Below, one piece after another: positions 1-9,806 of a DNA stretch of 64,000 nucleotides (within the stretch, counting starts at the first letter, position 1; every line of letters starts with the position of its first letter). The stretch spans positions 1,079,133 to 1,143,132 of the forward strand of contig NMRA01000059.1 of NCBI GenBank assembly GCA_002633005.1, in the 5' to 3' direction. Position numbers and translations under genes: made by a program. The notes under the pieces are model-generated. The model did not search any database. It was not told the origin of the DNA and saw only the letters and a program-made list of their open reading frames with translations. This DNA is from Phoronis australis (Eukaryota > Phoronida > Phoronidae).

Positions 1-997
1 AAAGGCCAATATCTTCCTGAGAATGCTCAAGATTTCGCTGCTGTTGACTACCAAAATGGCTGCCGCTGAAGTTCTTGTTGAATTATGGGAAAATTCTCAG
101 TTTCTGTTCCACAAGCGAAGATTTCTTATCACAAGTGTGTCGCCAGTGTCCTGAGTTACACAATGTATCCTAGATGGTTGATAGGGCCTAATGTTGTAAA
201 ATCTTGTCTGCTTTCAATTCCAAACATTTGAAAAGGAATAAAAAAAGTTAAAGAACTTTTAGGGTTCGGCAACTTTTAATTGCTTTACATATATGCATAC
301 CTTTAGCTCTTATTGTGAATACACTTTTTACACACAGCATTAAACATGTCTTTTTGTTGACAGTTATTTCATTGTACCTTGGTCAAGACTGCTTTGTGAA
401 CAACAGTTACTCATTTTCCATTGTTTTGTTTTGCTTAAAATATGTTTCAAGCTGCTTTGAGTCTGTTTCATGACAGTAATTTAAAATTCAAAACAGAAGT
501 TTGGTGTTAAGCTCTCACTTCACAACTGCTGAATGAAGGTTTAGTAATTATGAGCACATTATAGTCTTTAGTAATTATGAGCGCATCAAAGTCTGAAACT
601 AATTTATAGAAATTATCTCAGCAACGTGCAGTTATGTGTATATTCTTGGTGACTGCACTTTTGCATAGGTGAGATTTTAATTATTTTACAGTAGTTATGT
701 GGAGCTCAAGACTGAATTTCTTAAGTCATGGAACAGACCCCTGAAGTGACCTCAGTTAAATGGTAGTGTGTCGCACAGTGCAGTAAACATTTTGAGGGAT
801 GTGTGACAATATTCTCTCGTTACTCGTTGTGTGTAATAGGCTAGGGCCAAGTTAGCAGTCCTACCCCGTGGTTTATCCATGTGCGACTGACTAACTTCAT
901 TGCAGCATTTATGATCTCCTAATAACCTGGTCTTCTGTTTGATTACAGTAATTCTCTACTTATTTTGCTAAAAATAATTGTCAAAATCATCATTTTT

Positions 998-1329
998 GTG
1001 CATATTGCCGTCATCTCTGTCTGGGTATCCACACCTGTATCTCCTAAACCCCTCACAGGATCTTGATGAGATTTGTCAGGGTGCATATTGCCGTCATCTC
1101 TGTCTGGGTATCCACACCTGTATCTCCTAAACCCCTCACAGGATCTTGATGAGATTTGTCAGGGTGCATATCGCCGTCATCTCTGTCTGGGTATCCACAC
1201 CTGTATCTCCTAAACCCTTCACAGGATCTTGATGAGATTTGGCAAGGTTCATATTGCCGTCATCTCTGTCTGGGTATCCATACCTGTATCTCCTAAACCC
1301 TTCACAGGATCTTGATGAGATTTGACAGA
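998..1329. repeat. 83-bp tandem repeat, 4 copies
   Basis: Four head-to-tail copies with an 83-bp period start at about 998, 1081, 1164 and 1247. The first two are nearly identical and the last two carry a few substitutions. Each copy contains CATCTCTGTCTGGGTATCC and a CTCACAGGATCTTGATGAG block. The second half resembles looser copies near 1430-1480 and 1750-1800, so the array probably grew out of an older dispersed repeat. Confidence 0.9.
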
Positions 1330-1384
1330 TGTGTTCTTATGAAGCTGAGGATGGATGGTAACAAATTTCAAACGTCTTCTTTGA

Positions 1385-1905
1385 CTACTGGTGTGCCCCC
1401 TTAAGTGGCAATTTATTTTTTTGCTTTTGCCTCCGTATCTTTGAAGGCCTTCAACAGATTTTCATAAAATTTAGCTGTTAGGTATCTGTTAGTGAGATGA
1501 TGCTATCCTCTCGTTTTTGGATGGCCCGGGTTCAAGGTACTTTGCGCCACCTGGTAGCCATTTGTACTGTTTTCGCGTCTGCTTTTGGCATCTGCCTCTC
1601 TATCAACCAAGAATGATTGTGAAAATTGGCATATACGTTCATTGTGTGAAGAGGGCAATTGATGATGATTGTCCGATGACTTCATACACTGTGGCGCTTC
1701 CTAGTGGCAGTTATTTTTTGTGCCCATAGCCTCCTAGTGGCATCTTCATTTTTTCCTCGGTTTCTCAGAAGTTCTTTCATGGATTTCTATGAAATTTTGT
1801 AAATAGCTTTGATGTCATATACCAGTTTTTGGATGGATTCAACATATTTTGCACCATCTAGTGGCCATTTTTATGATACAAATAAACACCCCTAGAAGCA
1901 CACTG
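1385..1905. repeat. degenerate ~150-bp repeat modules
   Basis: A motif of the form GC-C-C-CT-GTGGC recurs near 1392, 1544, 1694 and 1851, spaced about 150-157 bp. It is followed by T-rich sequence and then by a CGTATCTnnnAAG...TTCATxxAATTT-like block, and TTTTTGGATGG precedes the copies at 1544 and 1851. These look like old, diverged tandem modules or a decayed mobile element. Three of the four motifs resemble the reverse complement of the CTCF core. Confidence 0.55.
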
Positions 1906-2702
1906 TTTGCAGTGCATTTGTAGGTGCATTTCAATGCTCCGCGTTGCTCTTGTTCCATTTTTACAAAGGCCAGTTACCTTTTTTGCAAATATTGGAAAAT
2001 TTAACAAATCCGTGTTTCTAAATGACTAAAATGCTCTTAATTTTTGCTTTTACTTAGAAGTTTTTTATCTAATTTCACTTGACGACGATGTTGTGTGCTA
2101 AGTGAGCAAATAATTACCGCATTGCCCATGTTTAAACTCATGTAGGAAAACTGCATTTATTGACTAGACAGCTGATAAAGCATGTTGAAACTCACACAGA
2201 CAAATTACTGCCAAGACACACCCAATGCACAAAACTCTAAATGTGTTACTGTGCTGACAACAATGACATCTATTGGCTGAATAAGTTTACTGAATACAAC
2301 ATGTGTTGTCATACATGATGTAAATCAAACCTTACCCTCCCTGGCTGTGTTACTTTGCTGAAATAAATGGTGACGTTTTCGAAATCAGATACTTCTAGTT
2401 TTGAATTAATCACCAGATTATGAATTGCTTGTGCTTTTTCATGGGATTCAAAATTAAGAAAGGAATCACATTAGCTTAAAGTTAAGATCACTTATAAAAG
2501 CTGTCAGTAGATATTTAGAGTACATGTTTTGATAACGGACAATGGTCTGCACTGAATGCTCAACACCAAAAATAGTGAAATGTATTGCAATATCTCCTCG
2601 TCGAGGATGGCCATTGAACAAGGGAAAGTTGTGTGATTGTTATTCAGTCGCGGGATTGTTCCATAGCCATTACACCCCTATTTTGATTGTATGGATTTAT
2701 AT

Positions 2703-2790
2703 CAGTCTGATGATAAATGATCATTATTCTGATGATATATGATCATCAGTCTGATGACATATGATCATCAGTCTGATGATATATGATCAT
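2703..2790. repeat. 22-bp tandem repeat, 4 copies
   Basis: Four copies of a 22-bp unit (CAGTCTGATGATATATGATC plus AT) lie head to tail and fill 88 bp. They differ at a few positions. The unit contains the palindrome ATGATCAT. Confidence 0.9.
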
Positions 2791-3206
2791 CTTTCGTCAG
2801 TCATTCATGGAAACCCTCTTTTGATCATTTCTCTTTTGCTGCAGTCATAATAAACTTTTGCGACTGCTGATAAACCTTGCGTGAATATTTTATCAACTGT
2901 TAATTTGAATTCTTACCAGCCATTTATGTCATGCCATGTGAATTGATAGAAGTGGTTGATATGAATTAATACATCGCTTAAAATCTTGATTAATTATGAT
3001 CAACCTTGATTGCTTTGATTTGTAGAATTGGCTCTTAATTGAGAGTAGCATTGTCTATGATAATCGTTGATTATCTACCCCTAGAGTTAACCCTCAGACT
3101 AACAACGCAAAATGTGTGGTGTATTTTGTTTGAGTTGGAATAGAAATATGAACAATCTAGTCGTCAAACAAACTTGCATTCAGTTTCACTATTTCTGTTC
3201 CGTTAG

Positions 3207-3321
3207 GTCGTAACAAAGAGGGCGCTCCGTACAGATCTCCGCACCCCAGTACAGGAGGTACTGAAACAACAGATGATTTAGATTTAGAGTTTGACGACGG
3301 CTACAGTCAGCGACCTTTCCA
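3207..3321 (+). CDS. KCNQ1: KCNQ1-like potassium channel, linker exon before helix B
   Basis: This internal exon encodes the hydrophilic linker between calmodulin-binding helices A and B in the C-terminal cytoplasmic domain of a KCNQ (Kv7) channel. It begins after a pyrimidine-rich tract and AG at 3205-3206, with two bases that complete a split codon. It then reads RNKEGAPYRSPHPSTGGTET and continues into an acidic stretch (DDLDLEFDD), ending TTC CA at 3321 before GTGAGT. The two leftover bases CA plus the A of the next exon make Gln, giving QLTEAHK, comparable with the QL-E-H stretch before helix B in vertebrate KCNQ1. Linker sequence is poorly conserved, so assignment rests on exact phase compatibility, good splice sites and position 0.7 kb upstream of the unmistakable helix B exon. 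The linker looks shorter than in vertebrates, but earlier exons lie outside the window. Confidence 0.85.
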
Positions 3322-4022
3322 GTGAGTTGCCCGGCAACTGCTAGGCCAGGGGGTCTTCAGAAAAAATGGGTACAGGGGGTGCCTCCATAAGTTAGGTTTT
3401 TACTTATTGAGTGGTATGTGAAGATGGTTATTCAGTGTCAGCACAGACTATGATCAGGTTTGCTTTAGTTGCAGTGTATTGTTCGTATAAAGGTCTCGTC
3501 ACATTTGCAGTTAGGGGATTATGAACATCTTACCTGCAATCATGAATTCTAAAACTTTTGAAAAAATAGGGGCCCTGGTGTTCATTACGTGGTGTTATGC
3601 CAGACATTGGTCAGTCAATATTATTATATTATTTAAAATTTAGCCTAACTTATTCAATGCTGTGGTGTTTTTTTGGCCGAGTCAGTAAAACTGGAATTCT
3701 GTACAATATTATAATCACTGGCCATGCCTGTACACTGGCATTGTCCGAGTCCAGAAATGAATGTACCCAGGGGAGCACCTAGTGATATAGTTGATTATTC
3801 TTGCGTATTTCATAGATGGAGCCTTCATGTGTGTTCTGAAGGTAGATGTGTTGTGTGCTCAGGAGGCAGATGTGTTGTGTGCTCTGGAGGCAGATGTGTT
3901 GTGTGCTCTGGAGGCAGATGTTTTGTGTGCTCTAGAGGCAGATGTGTTGTGTGCTCTGAAGGTAGATGTGTTGTGTGCTGTGGAGGTAAACAGTGTAACA
4001 ATATTTGCCATTGTCATTGCAG
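3322..4022 (+). other. KCNQ intron
   Basis: This 701-bp intron runs from GTGAGT to an AG at 4021-4022. Its 3' third is occupied by a 24-bp minisatellite that ends only about 35 bp before the acceptor, so the polypyrimidine tract and branch point must lie in or right beside the repeat. Nothing else is recognisable. Confidence 0.8.
3841..3987 (+). repeat. 24-bp minisatellite, about 6 copies
   Basis: About six copies of a 24-bp unit (core GCAGATGTGTTGTGTGCTCT, then GGAG) sit in the intron just upstream of the helix B exon. Because 24 is a multiple of 3 and the unit has no stop in that frame, the frame of the exon stays open back through the array, reading a Cys-rich octapeptide (CVVCSGGR). This is intronic DNA; the open frame is probably a by-product of the period. 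Confidence 0.9.
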
Positions 4023-4193
4023 ATTAACTGAGGCTCATAAAAGTGCAATTAGGGTGATACGCCGAATTAAATACTTTGTGGCACGAAGGAAGTTCCAACA
4101 GGCGCGCAAGCCGTATGATGTACGGGACGTGATAGAGCAGTACTCCCAGGGTCATCTAAATATGATGGTTAGGATAAAAGAATTGCAGCGCAG
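4023..4193 (+). CDS. KCNQ1: KCNQ1-like potassium channel, helix B and helix C exon
   Basis: This exon gives the family assignment. It encodes helix B, which binds calmodulin ([18 protein letters not shown]), followed by [18 protein letters not shown] and [15 protein letters not shown], the start of helix C in the subunit-assembly domain. The [21 protein letters not shown] and [10 protein letters not shown] wording matches KCNQ1; KCNQ2-5 and fly KCNQ have a different sequence here (for example KFKE--RPYDVKDVIEQYSAGH). The channel carries voltage-gated K+ current at the plasma membrane, and this region faces the cytoplasm and controls tetramerisation and PIP2/calmodulin gating. The first base completes the codon begun in the previous exon. 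The exon ends CGC AG before GTTAGT, and the remaining AG plus the next exon's G makes Arg. Residues 171/3 = 57 codons including the two split ones. Confidence 0.97.
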
Positions 4194-4470
4194 GTTAGTA
4201 TTGCTGGCTGTTAAAGGTACACGCATCAATATTTTGGGGCCAGAGTTGGTATGCGTTACTTTAACTTTCTGGTTAAGATAAAGAAGCTACAATTGTAAGT
4301 TAGTGGCTCTGGCTATTAAAGGGGTACATGTGTTGGGGTTTTGGGCGAGACTTGGTACATGGTACTTTAACTTGATGGATAGGATAAAGGAACTGCAGTC
4401 AACTTTTAGTGATACTCGCTGTTAAAGGTGCATGTCAGTGTTTTGTGGTTAGATTTACCATAAGGTAGTT
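4165..4470 (+). repeat. decayed tandem duplication of exon tail plus donor
   Basis: The last 29 bases of the helix C exon and about 75 bases of the following intron are present in three diverged tandem copies starting near 4165 (the real exon), 4269 and 4375, a period of 104-106 bp. Shared landmarks in order are GTT/GAT-AGG-ATA-AAG, CTGGCTGTTAAAGG-like, TTTTGGGG-like and GTACTTTAACTT. Copy 3 still reads M-D-R-I-K-E-L-Q-S against M-V-R-I-K-E-L-Q-R in the exon. Copy 2 reads L-V-K-I-K-K-L-Q and has a GTAAGT at the position matching the donor. Copies 2 and 3 are not flanked by obvious acceptors and I treat them as pseudo-exon fragments. Confidence 0.75.
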
Positions 4471-4922
4471 AAGTGTATCTCAAAAAGTGAATGTTTCTTG
4501 TTTTATTGAACTAACCATTATAAAGCAGGTCTCAACTTGTCCGTTATAAAGCAGGTCTCAACTTGTCCCTTATTCTAATTAAAACTGACCATGCTCGGTA
4601 TTAAAAATGACCAGCTGGGTCAAGCTGTTGGCCTGATCTTGAGCAACCATCTGTTTTTCCTAAGATCACAGAATTGAGCTACCAACAAGTTGATGCCAAT
4701 GTTTACTGGTGATAGGTTAATAGTGCCATATTGACTGTTGTGTTCTGCTAAGAGTAGTTTTGAAAGTAGGATGAAAAAGACGTTTTATTATGTGCTTATT
4801 GAAACAATTTTACTGAAAGCAAAAAAAAATTTACAACTTGGACTTTTAATTGAGCCGCCATATAAGTTAATGTGGATGCAGTTTGTTTAGTCATTATTAT
4901 TATGATTACCATTGACTTTAAG
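4194..4922 (+). other. KCNQ intron
   Basis: This 729-bp intron runs from GTTAGT at 4194 to AG at 4921-4922. It contains the decayed exon-tail copies (4269-4470) and a 26-bp direct repeat (4515-4568). The acceptor is preceded by TTGACTTTA, a modest pyrimidine tract. Confidence 0.85.
4515..4568. repeat. 26-bp direct repeat, 2 copies
   Basis: Two adjacent copies of a 26-bp unit containing TTATAAAGCAGGTCTCAACT lie within the intron between two KCNQ exons. Confidence 0.85.
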
Positions 4923-5025
4923 GTTAGATCAAACGTTGGGGAAACCGGGTCTGTGGTATCCAGCGACAGAAAAAGAGCGACAGAAAATGACGATCGGTTC
5001 ACGGGTCACAAGGATAGAAGACAAG
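4923..5025 (+). CDS. KCNQ1: KCNQ1-like potassium channel, helix C end and C-D linker exon
   Basis: The exon continues helix C directly: the split Arg codon AG|G, then LDQTLGKPGLWYPATEKER, QKMTIGSRVTRIEDK. Vertebrate KCNQ1 has RRLDQ-IGKP-LF at the same place, a variable Ser-rich linker, then IGARLNRVEDK, so the match covers both ends of the exon. It encodes the end of the helix C assembly coil and the linker to the helix D tetramerisation coil. The exon is 103 bp, opens after TTTAAG and closes in phase 0 at GAC AAG before GTCAGT. The next exon, 31 kb away, supplies the expected valine-initiated coil. Confidence 0.95.
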
Positions 5026-5555
5026 GTCAGTGCTGGGTTTTCGCTCCTGAGTTAGCAATCTGTTGTGTCTTGGTGGATAGGCCCCACAATGTTGGCTCTT
5101 AATGATACAAGAAAGTCGTAAATCTTTCTTGGATTTGACAGCTACTGGGAATTTTGGAAAGAGCCCCTTGTGGGTTCTCTCACAGAATGCTTTCAATAAC
5201 CTGTATTCCTGATCGCAACACCCTTATTCAGTCAAGGCTATAAATGCAAAGAATGTTTGACTTTGTCAGTTGCCAGGTTATTGTGAAAAATCCTGTGATG
5301 CCTCAGTTGTTAAGTAAAAACTTGCAACATTTTAACAGTTCTTTTAAATTGAAAAATACTGATTTACTGCCTACATTGTCCTTGTGTGCTGGACCTGCAA
5401 AACAGTCCTGAAAGTGCACCTTGTTTTCGTAAAAGCCATTGAATTTTTTGGTGAAGGCTCTACTAGAACTCCCACTACATGTTTTTCACTATTTGTCGAT
5501 TTTGTCAAGCTCCTGTGGCATCTAATGGCTAGAAAATTTAAACATGACTAGTCCC

Positions 5556-5697
5556 ATATATACATATTATATATATATATATACAGTACATATAAATATA
5601 CATTTACATATACACATAAATAAGCATATACGGTACATATAAATATACATATAAATATGCATAACATATACATATATATTCACATACATATATAGAC
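5556..5697. repeat. AT-rich microsatellite (ATATAC/ATAAATATAC type)
   Basis: An impure run of TATATA, TACATA and ATAAATATACAT units covers about 140 bp and ends directly at a hairpin (5695-5742). Confidence 0.9.
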
Positions 5698-5742
5698 CAA
5701 TTACTGTAACTAAATTGACACCCATTTAGTTAGTAATTGGTC
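5695..5742. repeat. inverted repeat (hairpin)
   Basis: GACCAATTAC-TG-TAACTAAAT is followed after 7 bases by ATTTAGTTAGTAATTGGTC. The arms are perfect complements apart from a 2-base bulge in the left arm (19 paired bases). Confidence 0.85.
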
Positions 5743-7143
5743 AAAATCAGTCTTCCATTCACAATGTGACTATTTATATAAGTTATATTTGTGAATGTTT
5801 GAATTTCTTCTTGAGCTTTGTTTTTGTAGTTGTAATGTTAATGTACTCTGTTGAAAGTGAGAGTTGTTTCTTGATACCTAATGCTATCTGATGTCCAAAC
5901 TATTCTCACCGTATGCAGCTTCCACCTGTTGTTCAACTTTGTAACTACATCAACACAGAGGCATTAATGTGCACTGCATTTGTCGGAAGTTGTTTTTCTA
6001 GTTTTGTTGGCATGGAGTCAATTTCTGCAGTATGTTTAGCTGTGTCAACCTGGCTATGATATGCCACTTAACCTAATTTTGTGGTGTTAGGCTATTAACG
6101 CCACTTACTAACCTTACTATCTAGGACATTGACGTGCTATACTGTGCTTTTTATTTGACATTTTACTCAACTAGTAGTAGAAAATGGAATGTGATTTGTT
6201 TAGCAGCAGTGCAAAGCCTTATTTGATGGACAACTTTGGGATTTTTTTAAGAGTCTTGTTTGCGTTGAAAATATGTAAAATGTGTCTTATATTTATTGAG
6301 CGCAAAAGAATTGGCGTGCAAATATGTTGTGAGGGTAAAAATTGTGTTTAATCGAAAATCCAAATGGTGCTGAAACAGTGCAGACAGTTATCTGTTCACT
6401 GGCCTTAAAAACTGATTTGCAAGGTATTTGCTATTTCAAGTACTATTTTCTGCCTCGTCTATTTTACATCAATTTTCCATCGACTAGAACTTCACCCAAA
6501 GCCCTACGCTTGCTTTCACAGAAAGACCATGCATTAAATTTCAGATTTCGTGCATTTTTTCACAGCTGCTTTGGTTCGGTTGTGTTGTCCCTGGGAAACC
6601 TTGTGAGAAATTTGTGAAGTGCTCTGCTAAACTCTTTAAGCATGTGTAGAATGTGTGTAAAACGTGTAATGTAGTGAGGGTGTAATTTGGTTGTTATGTT
6701 CTTGGCTTGATTAAGAGAAAACGCTTTGATTTTGCGCAAACTGAAGATATCTTGGGTTTAAAGTGAACCATTTCAAGTGAATTGTGACATTCACAGTATG
6801 TATCTTATCAAGTTTTGAGTACTTTTAGGATTGACCTCTTAACCTTTGACATCGTAGGACCAGCGTTCTTGTGTTTTTTGGGGGCTTGCATAGGCTGTGC
6901 TATCTCATGTTGGAAGTTGTGTTAGCTTCAAAGTTGTTGAGCATTCTCAAATTAAGAAGGAGTAGGCTCCCAGTTGATGTTAATTTGTAGAGACATGCAG
7001 CTGAGGATTGGAGACTTAACATTGAATTACTGTACTCATCAAGTTTGGTTAAGTACGTGTACTATTACTGTCTACTAGGTTACACGTAAAACACAAGGAA
7101 ACTAGATGACCTTCCTCATGTGTATCTGTGTTCACCTTCCCAT

Positions 7144-7166
7144 ATATATGTATATGTATATATATG
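7144..7166. repeat. short ATATGT microsatellite
   Basis: A short run of ATATAT/GTATAT dinucleotide-type sequence. Confidence 0.7.
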
Positions 7167-7248
7167 TTACAGTGCATGAGACTAAGATGCAATGGTATGT
7201 AACCACTTAAAGTGAACCCTCGGAAAATTGTTAGGTATTTGTTTTTTA

Positions 7249-7316
7249 AATAATCGTTGATAGTTGCTTTAGATTGATATTAAAATATTAATCTAAAGCA
7301 ACTATCAACGATTATT
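7249..7316. repeat. 68-bp near-perfect palindrome
   Basis: The arm AATAATCGTTGATAGTTGCT continues to TTAGATT at 7275, and its exact reverse complement occupies 7290-7316. The 27-bp arms are perfect. The middle 14 bases pair further (ATATT with AATAT) after a single G-T mismatch, leaving a 2-base loop. It directly abuts the first unit of the 27-bp minisatellite. Confidence 0.97.
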
Positions 7317-7373
7317 CAGGCAGTCAGTGTAGTCTGACATATTCAGGCAGCCAGTGTAGTCTGACGTATTCAG
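7314..7373. repeat. 27-bp minisatellite, block A
   Basis: About two units of a 27-bp repeat (ATTCAGGCAGCCAGTGTAGT then CTGACAT) precede the first inserted transposon copy. The final ATTCAG (7368-7373) is the left target-site duplication of that insertion. Confidence 0.95.
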
Positions 7374-7883
7374 CAGGGCTTGGAATTTTCCGCGGAAACG
7401 CGGATTTCCGCTTTTTTCAAATGTTCTTTCCGTGCATTTTATTATATTTCCGCGTAAAAAAATCGGATTTGATAGAAAATTTCCGCGGTAAATGTCTTTC
7501 TTACCGCCGCATTGCCGACAACTTTCACCTCGAAAAGCGGAAGTTGCTCTTTATGTTTCGGAGGAACGTAAATTGTCAACATTGCCGGGGCATCTACGAT
7601 AGCATGGTGGATTTCCTCAATGGTGGCATGGCGGCTCGTGTGACTGTAAACCGCGGTGACAAATACTAGGACTCTGTAGCCAAAAAATGTTTGGAGGTAG
7701 GAGTGGCAGACGAGCTAAGACAGACGCAGACGCATGCTTCCGGAGGTGGTACCGTTTTTTTTTTTTTTAGTCCTCGATTTTGGTCGGCAAAAGGTCCACA
7801 CTGACTTTTTCAAGGCTGGCTGCACGCATGTTTCGGGCCATAAAAATTTCCGCGCTTTTCGCCATTGGTCATTCCAAGCCCTG
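7374..7883. mobile_element. 510-bp nonautonomous DNA transposon, copy 1
   Basis: The element starts CAGGGCTTGGAAT and ends with the exact reverse complement ATTCCAAGCCCTG, so the terminal inverted repeats are 13 bp. It is flanked by ATTCAG on both sides (7368-7373 and 7884-7889), a 6-bp target-site duplication. The interior is rich in TTTCCGCG-type sequence and has a poly-T run. No transposase is present; the longest open frame is about 80 codons with no recognisable domain. The CAGGG terminus resembles hAT-type ends, but hAT usually makes 8-bp duplications, so the superfamily is undecided. Confidence 0.9.
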
Positions 7884-8240
7884 ATTCAGGCAGTCAGTGT
7901 AGTCTGACATATTCAGGTAGTCAGTGTAGTCTGACATATTCAGGCAGTCAGTGTAGTCTGACGTATTCAGGCAGCCAGTGTAGTCTGACGTAGTCAGGCA
8001 GTCAGTGTAGTCTGACGTATTCAGGCAGCCAGTGTAGTCTGACGTATTCAGGCAGCCAGTGTAGTCTGACATATTCAGGCAGCCAGTGTAGTCTGACATA
8101 TTCAGGCAGCCAGTGTAGTCTGACATATTCAGGCAGCCAGTGTAGTCTGACATATTCAGGCAGCCAGTGTAGTCTGACGTATTCAGGCAGCCAGTGTAGT
8201 CTGACATATTCAGGCAGCCAGTGTAGTCTGACGTATTCAG
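7884..8240. repeat. 27-bp minisatellite, block B (about 13 units)
   Basis: The block begins with the right target-site duplication of copy 1. It opens with the same ordered series of variant units (CAGTCA, GTAGTCA, CAGTCA..CGTAGT) that opens blocks C and D. The unit is 27 bp, so the - strand stays open, reading a repeated nonapeptide (MSDYTGCLN). Confidence 0.97.
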
Positions 8241-8750
8241 CAGGGCTTGGAATTTTCCGCGGAAACGCGGATTTCCGCTTTTTTCAAATGTTCTTTCCGT
8301 GCATTTTATTATATTTCCGCGTAAAAAAATCGGATTTGATAGAAAATTTCCGCGGTAAATGTCTTTCTTACCGCCGCGTTGCCGACAACTTTCACCTCGA
8401 AAAGCGGAAGTTGCTCTTTATGTTTCGGAGGAACGTAAATTGTCAACATTGCCGGGGCATCTAGGATAGCATGGTGGATTTCCTCAATGGTGGCATGGCG
8501 GCTCGTGTGACTGTAAACCGCGGTGACAAATACTAGGACTCTGTAGCCAAAAAATGTTTGGAGGTAGGAGTGGCAGACGAGCTAAGACAGACGCAGACGC
8601 ATGCTTCCGGAGGTGGTACCGTTTTTTTTTTTTTTAGTCCTCGATTTTGGTCGGCAAAAGGTCCACACTGACTTTTTCAAGGCTGGCTGCACGCATGTTT
8701 CGGGCCATAAAAATTTCCGCGCTTTTCGCCATTGGTCATTCCAAGCCCTG
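8241..8750. mobile_element. 510-bp nonautonomous DNA transposon, copy 2
   Basis: Same length, termini and flanking ATTCAG as copy 1, with only a few substitutions (for example CCGCGTTGCC for CCGCATTGCC, and CTAGGAT for CTACGAT). It arose by duplication of the whole minisatellite-plus-transposon unit, not by a fresh insertion, because the flanking variant units are duplicated too. Confidence 0.92.
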
Positions 8751-9296
8751 ATTCAGGCAGTCAGTGTAGTCTGACATATTCAGGTAGTCAGTGTAGTCTG
8801 ACATATTCAGGCAGTCAGTGTAGTCTGACGTATTCAGGCAGCCAGTGTAGTCTGACGTAGTCAGGCAGTCAGTGTAGTCTGACGTATTCAGGCAGCCAGT
8901 GTAGTCTGACGTATTCAGGCAGCCAGTGTAGTCTGACATATTCAGGCAGCCAGTGTAGTCTGACATATTCAGGCAGCCAGTGTAGTCTGACATATTCAGG
9001 CAGCCAGTGTAGTCTGACATATTCAGGCAGCCAGTGTAGTCTGACATATTCAGGCAGCCAGTGTAGTCTGACATATTCAGGCAGCCAGTGTAGTCTGACA
9101 TATTCAGGCAGCCAGTGTAGTCTGACGTATTCAGGCAGCCAGTGTAGTCTGACATATTCAGGCAGCCAGTGTAGTCTGACGTATTCAGGCAGCCAGTGTA
9201 GTCTGACATATTCAGGCAGCCAGTGTAGTCTGACGTATTCAGGAAGCCAGTGTAGTCTGACATATTCAGGCAGCCAGTGTAGTCTGACGTATTCAG
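8751..9296. repeat. 27-bp minisatellite, block C (about 20 units)
   Basis: The longest block of the array. It opens with the same variant series as block B and then has a longer homogeneous run. Confidence 0.97.
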
Positions 9297-9806
9297 CAGG
9301 GCTTGGAATTTTCCGCGGAAACGCGGATTTCCGCTTTTTTCAAATGTTCTTTCCGTGCATTTTATTATATTTCCGCGTAAAAAAATCGGATTTGATAGAA
9401 AATTTCCGCGGTAAATGTCTTTCTTACCGCCGCGTTGCCGACAACTTTCACCTCGAAAAGCGGAAGTTGCTCTTTATGTTTCGGAGGAACGTAAATTGTC
9501 AACATTGCCGGGGCATCTAGGATAGCATGGTGGATTTCCTCAATGGTGGCATGGCGGCTCGTGTGACTGTAAACCGCGGTGACAAATACTAGGACTCTGT
9601 AGCCAAAAAATGTTTGGAGGTAGGAGTGGCAGACGAGCTAAGACAGACGCAGACGCATGCTTCCGGAGGTGGTACCGTTTTTTTTTTTTTTAGCCCTCGA
9701 TTTTGGTCGGCAAAAGGTCCACACTGACTTTTTCAAGGCTGGCTGCACGCATGTTTCGGGCCATAAAAATTTCCGCGCTTTTCGCCATTGGTCATTCCAA
9801 GCCCTG
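9297..9806. mobile_element. 510-bp nonautonomous DNA transposon, copy 3
   Basis: Third near-identical copy, with 13-bp terminal inverted repeats and ATTCAG on both sides. It shares copy 2's substitutions against copy 1 and has its own (TTTAGCCCTCG for TTTAGTCCTCG). Confidence 0.92.

Larger units (their letters stand above)
1..3206 (+). other. KCNQ intron (partial, left edge)
   Basis: This is intron sequence upstream of the first KCNQ exon in the window. I found no exon in it: no recognisable S6, helix A (IQ-like) or other channel segment. It holds an 83-bp tandem array (998-1329), a degenerate repeat cluster to about 1905, and a 22-bp array (2703-2790), listed separately. The remainder is T-rich on the + strand, as elsewhere in this transcription unit. 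The acceptor at its right end is a pyrimidine-rich stretch followed by AG at 3205-3206. Confidence 0.6.

Noticed and set aside
1-3206. Search for the KCNQ helix A exon at the left edge
   Set aside because: No IQ-type QTAWR-like sequence found in any + frame; the exon must lie further left.
3724-4281. 185-codon frame treated as one protein
   Set aside because: Only 4023-4193 is KCNQ coding sequence; the upstream part is intronic minisatellite and the downstream part lies beyond the donor at 4194.
6342-6617. 91-codon + frame in the KCNQ intron as a nested gene
   Set aside because: Low-complexity translation without domain, signal or splice support.
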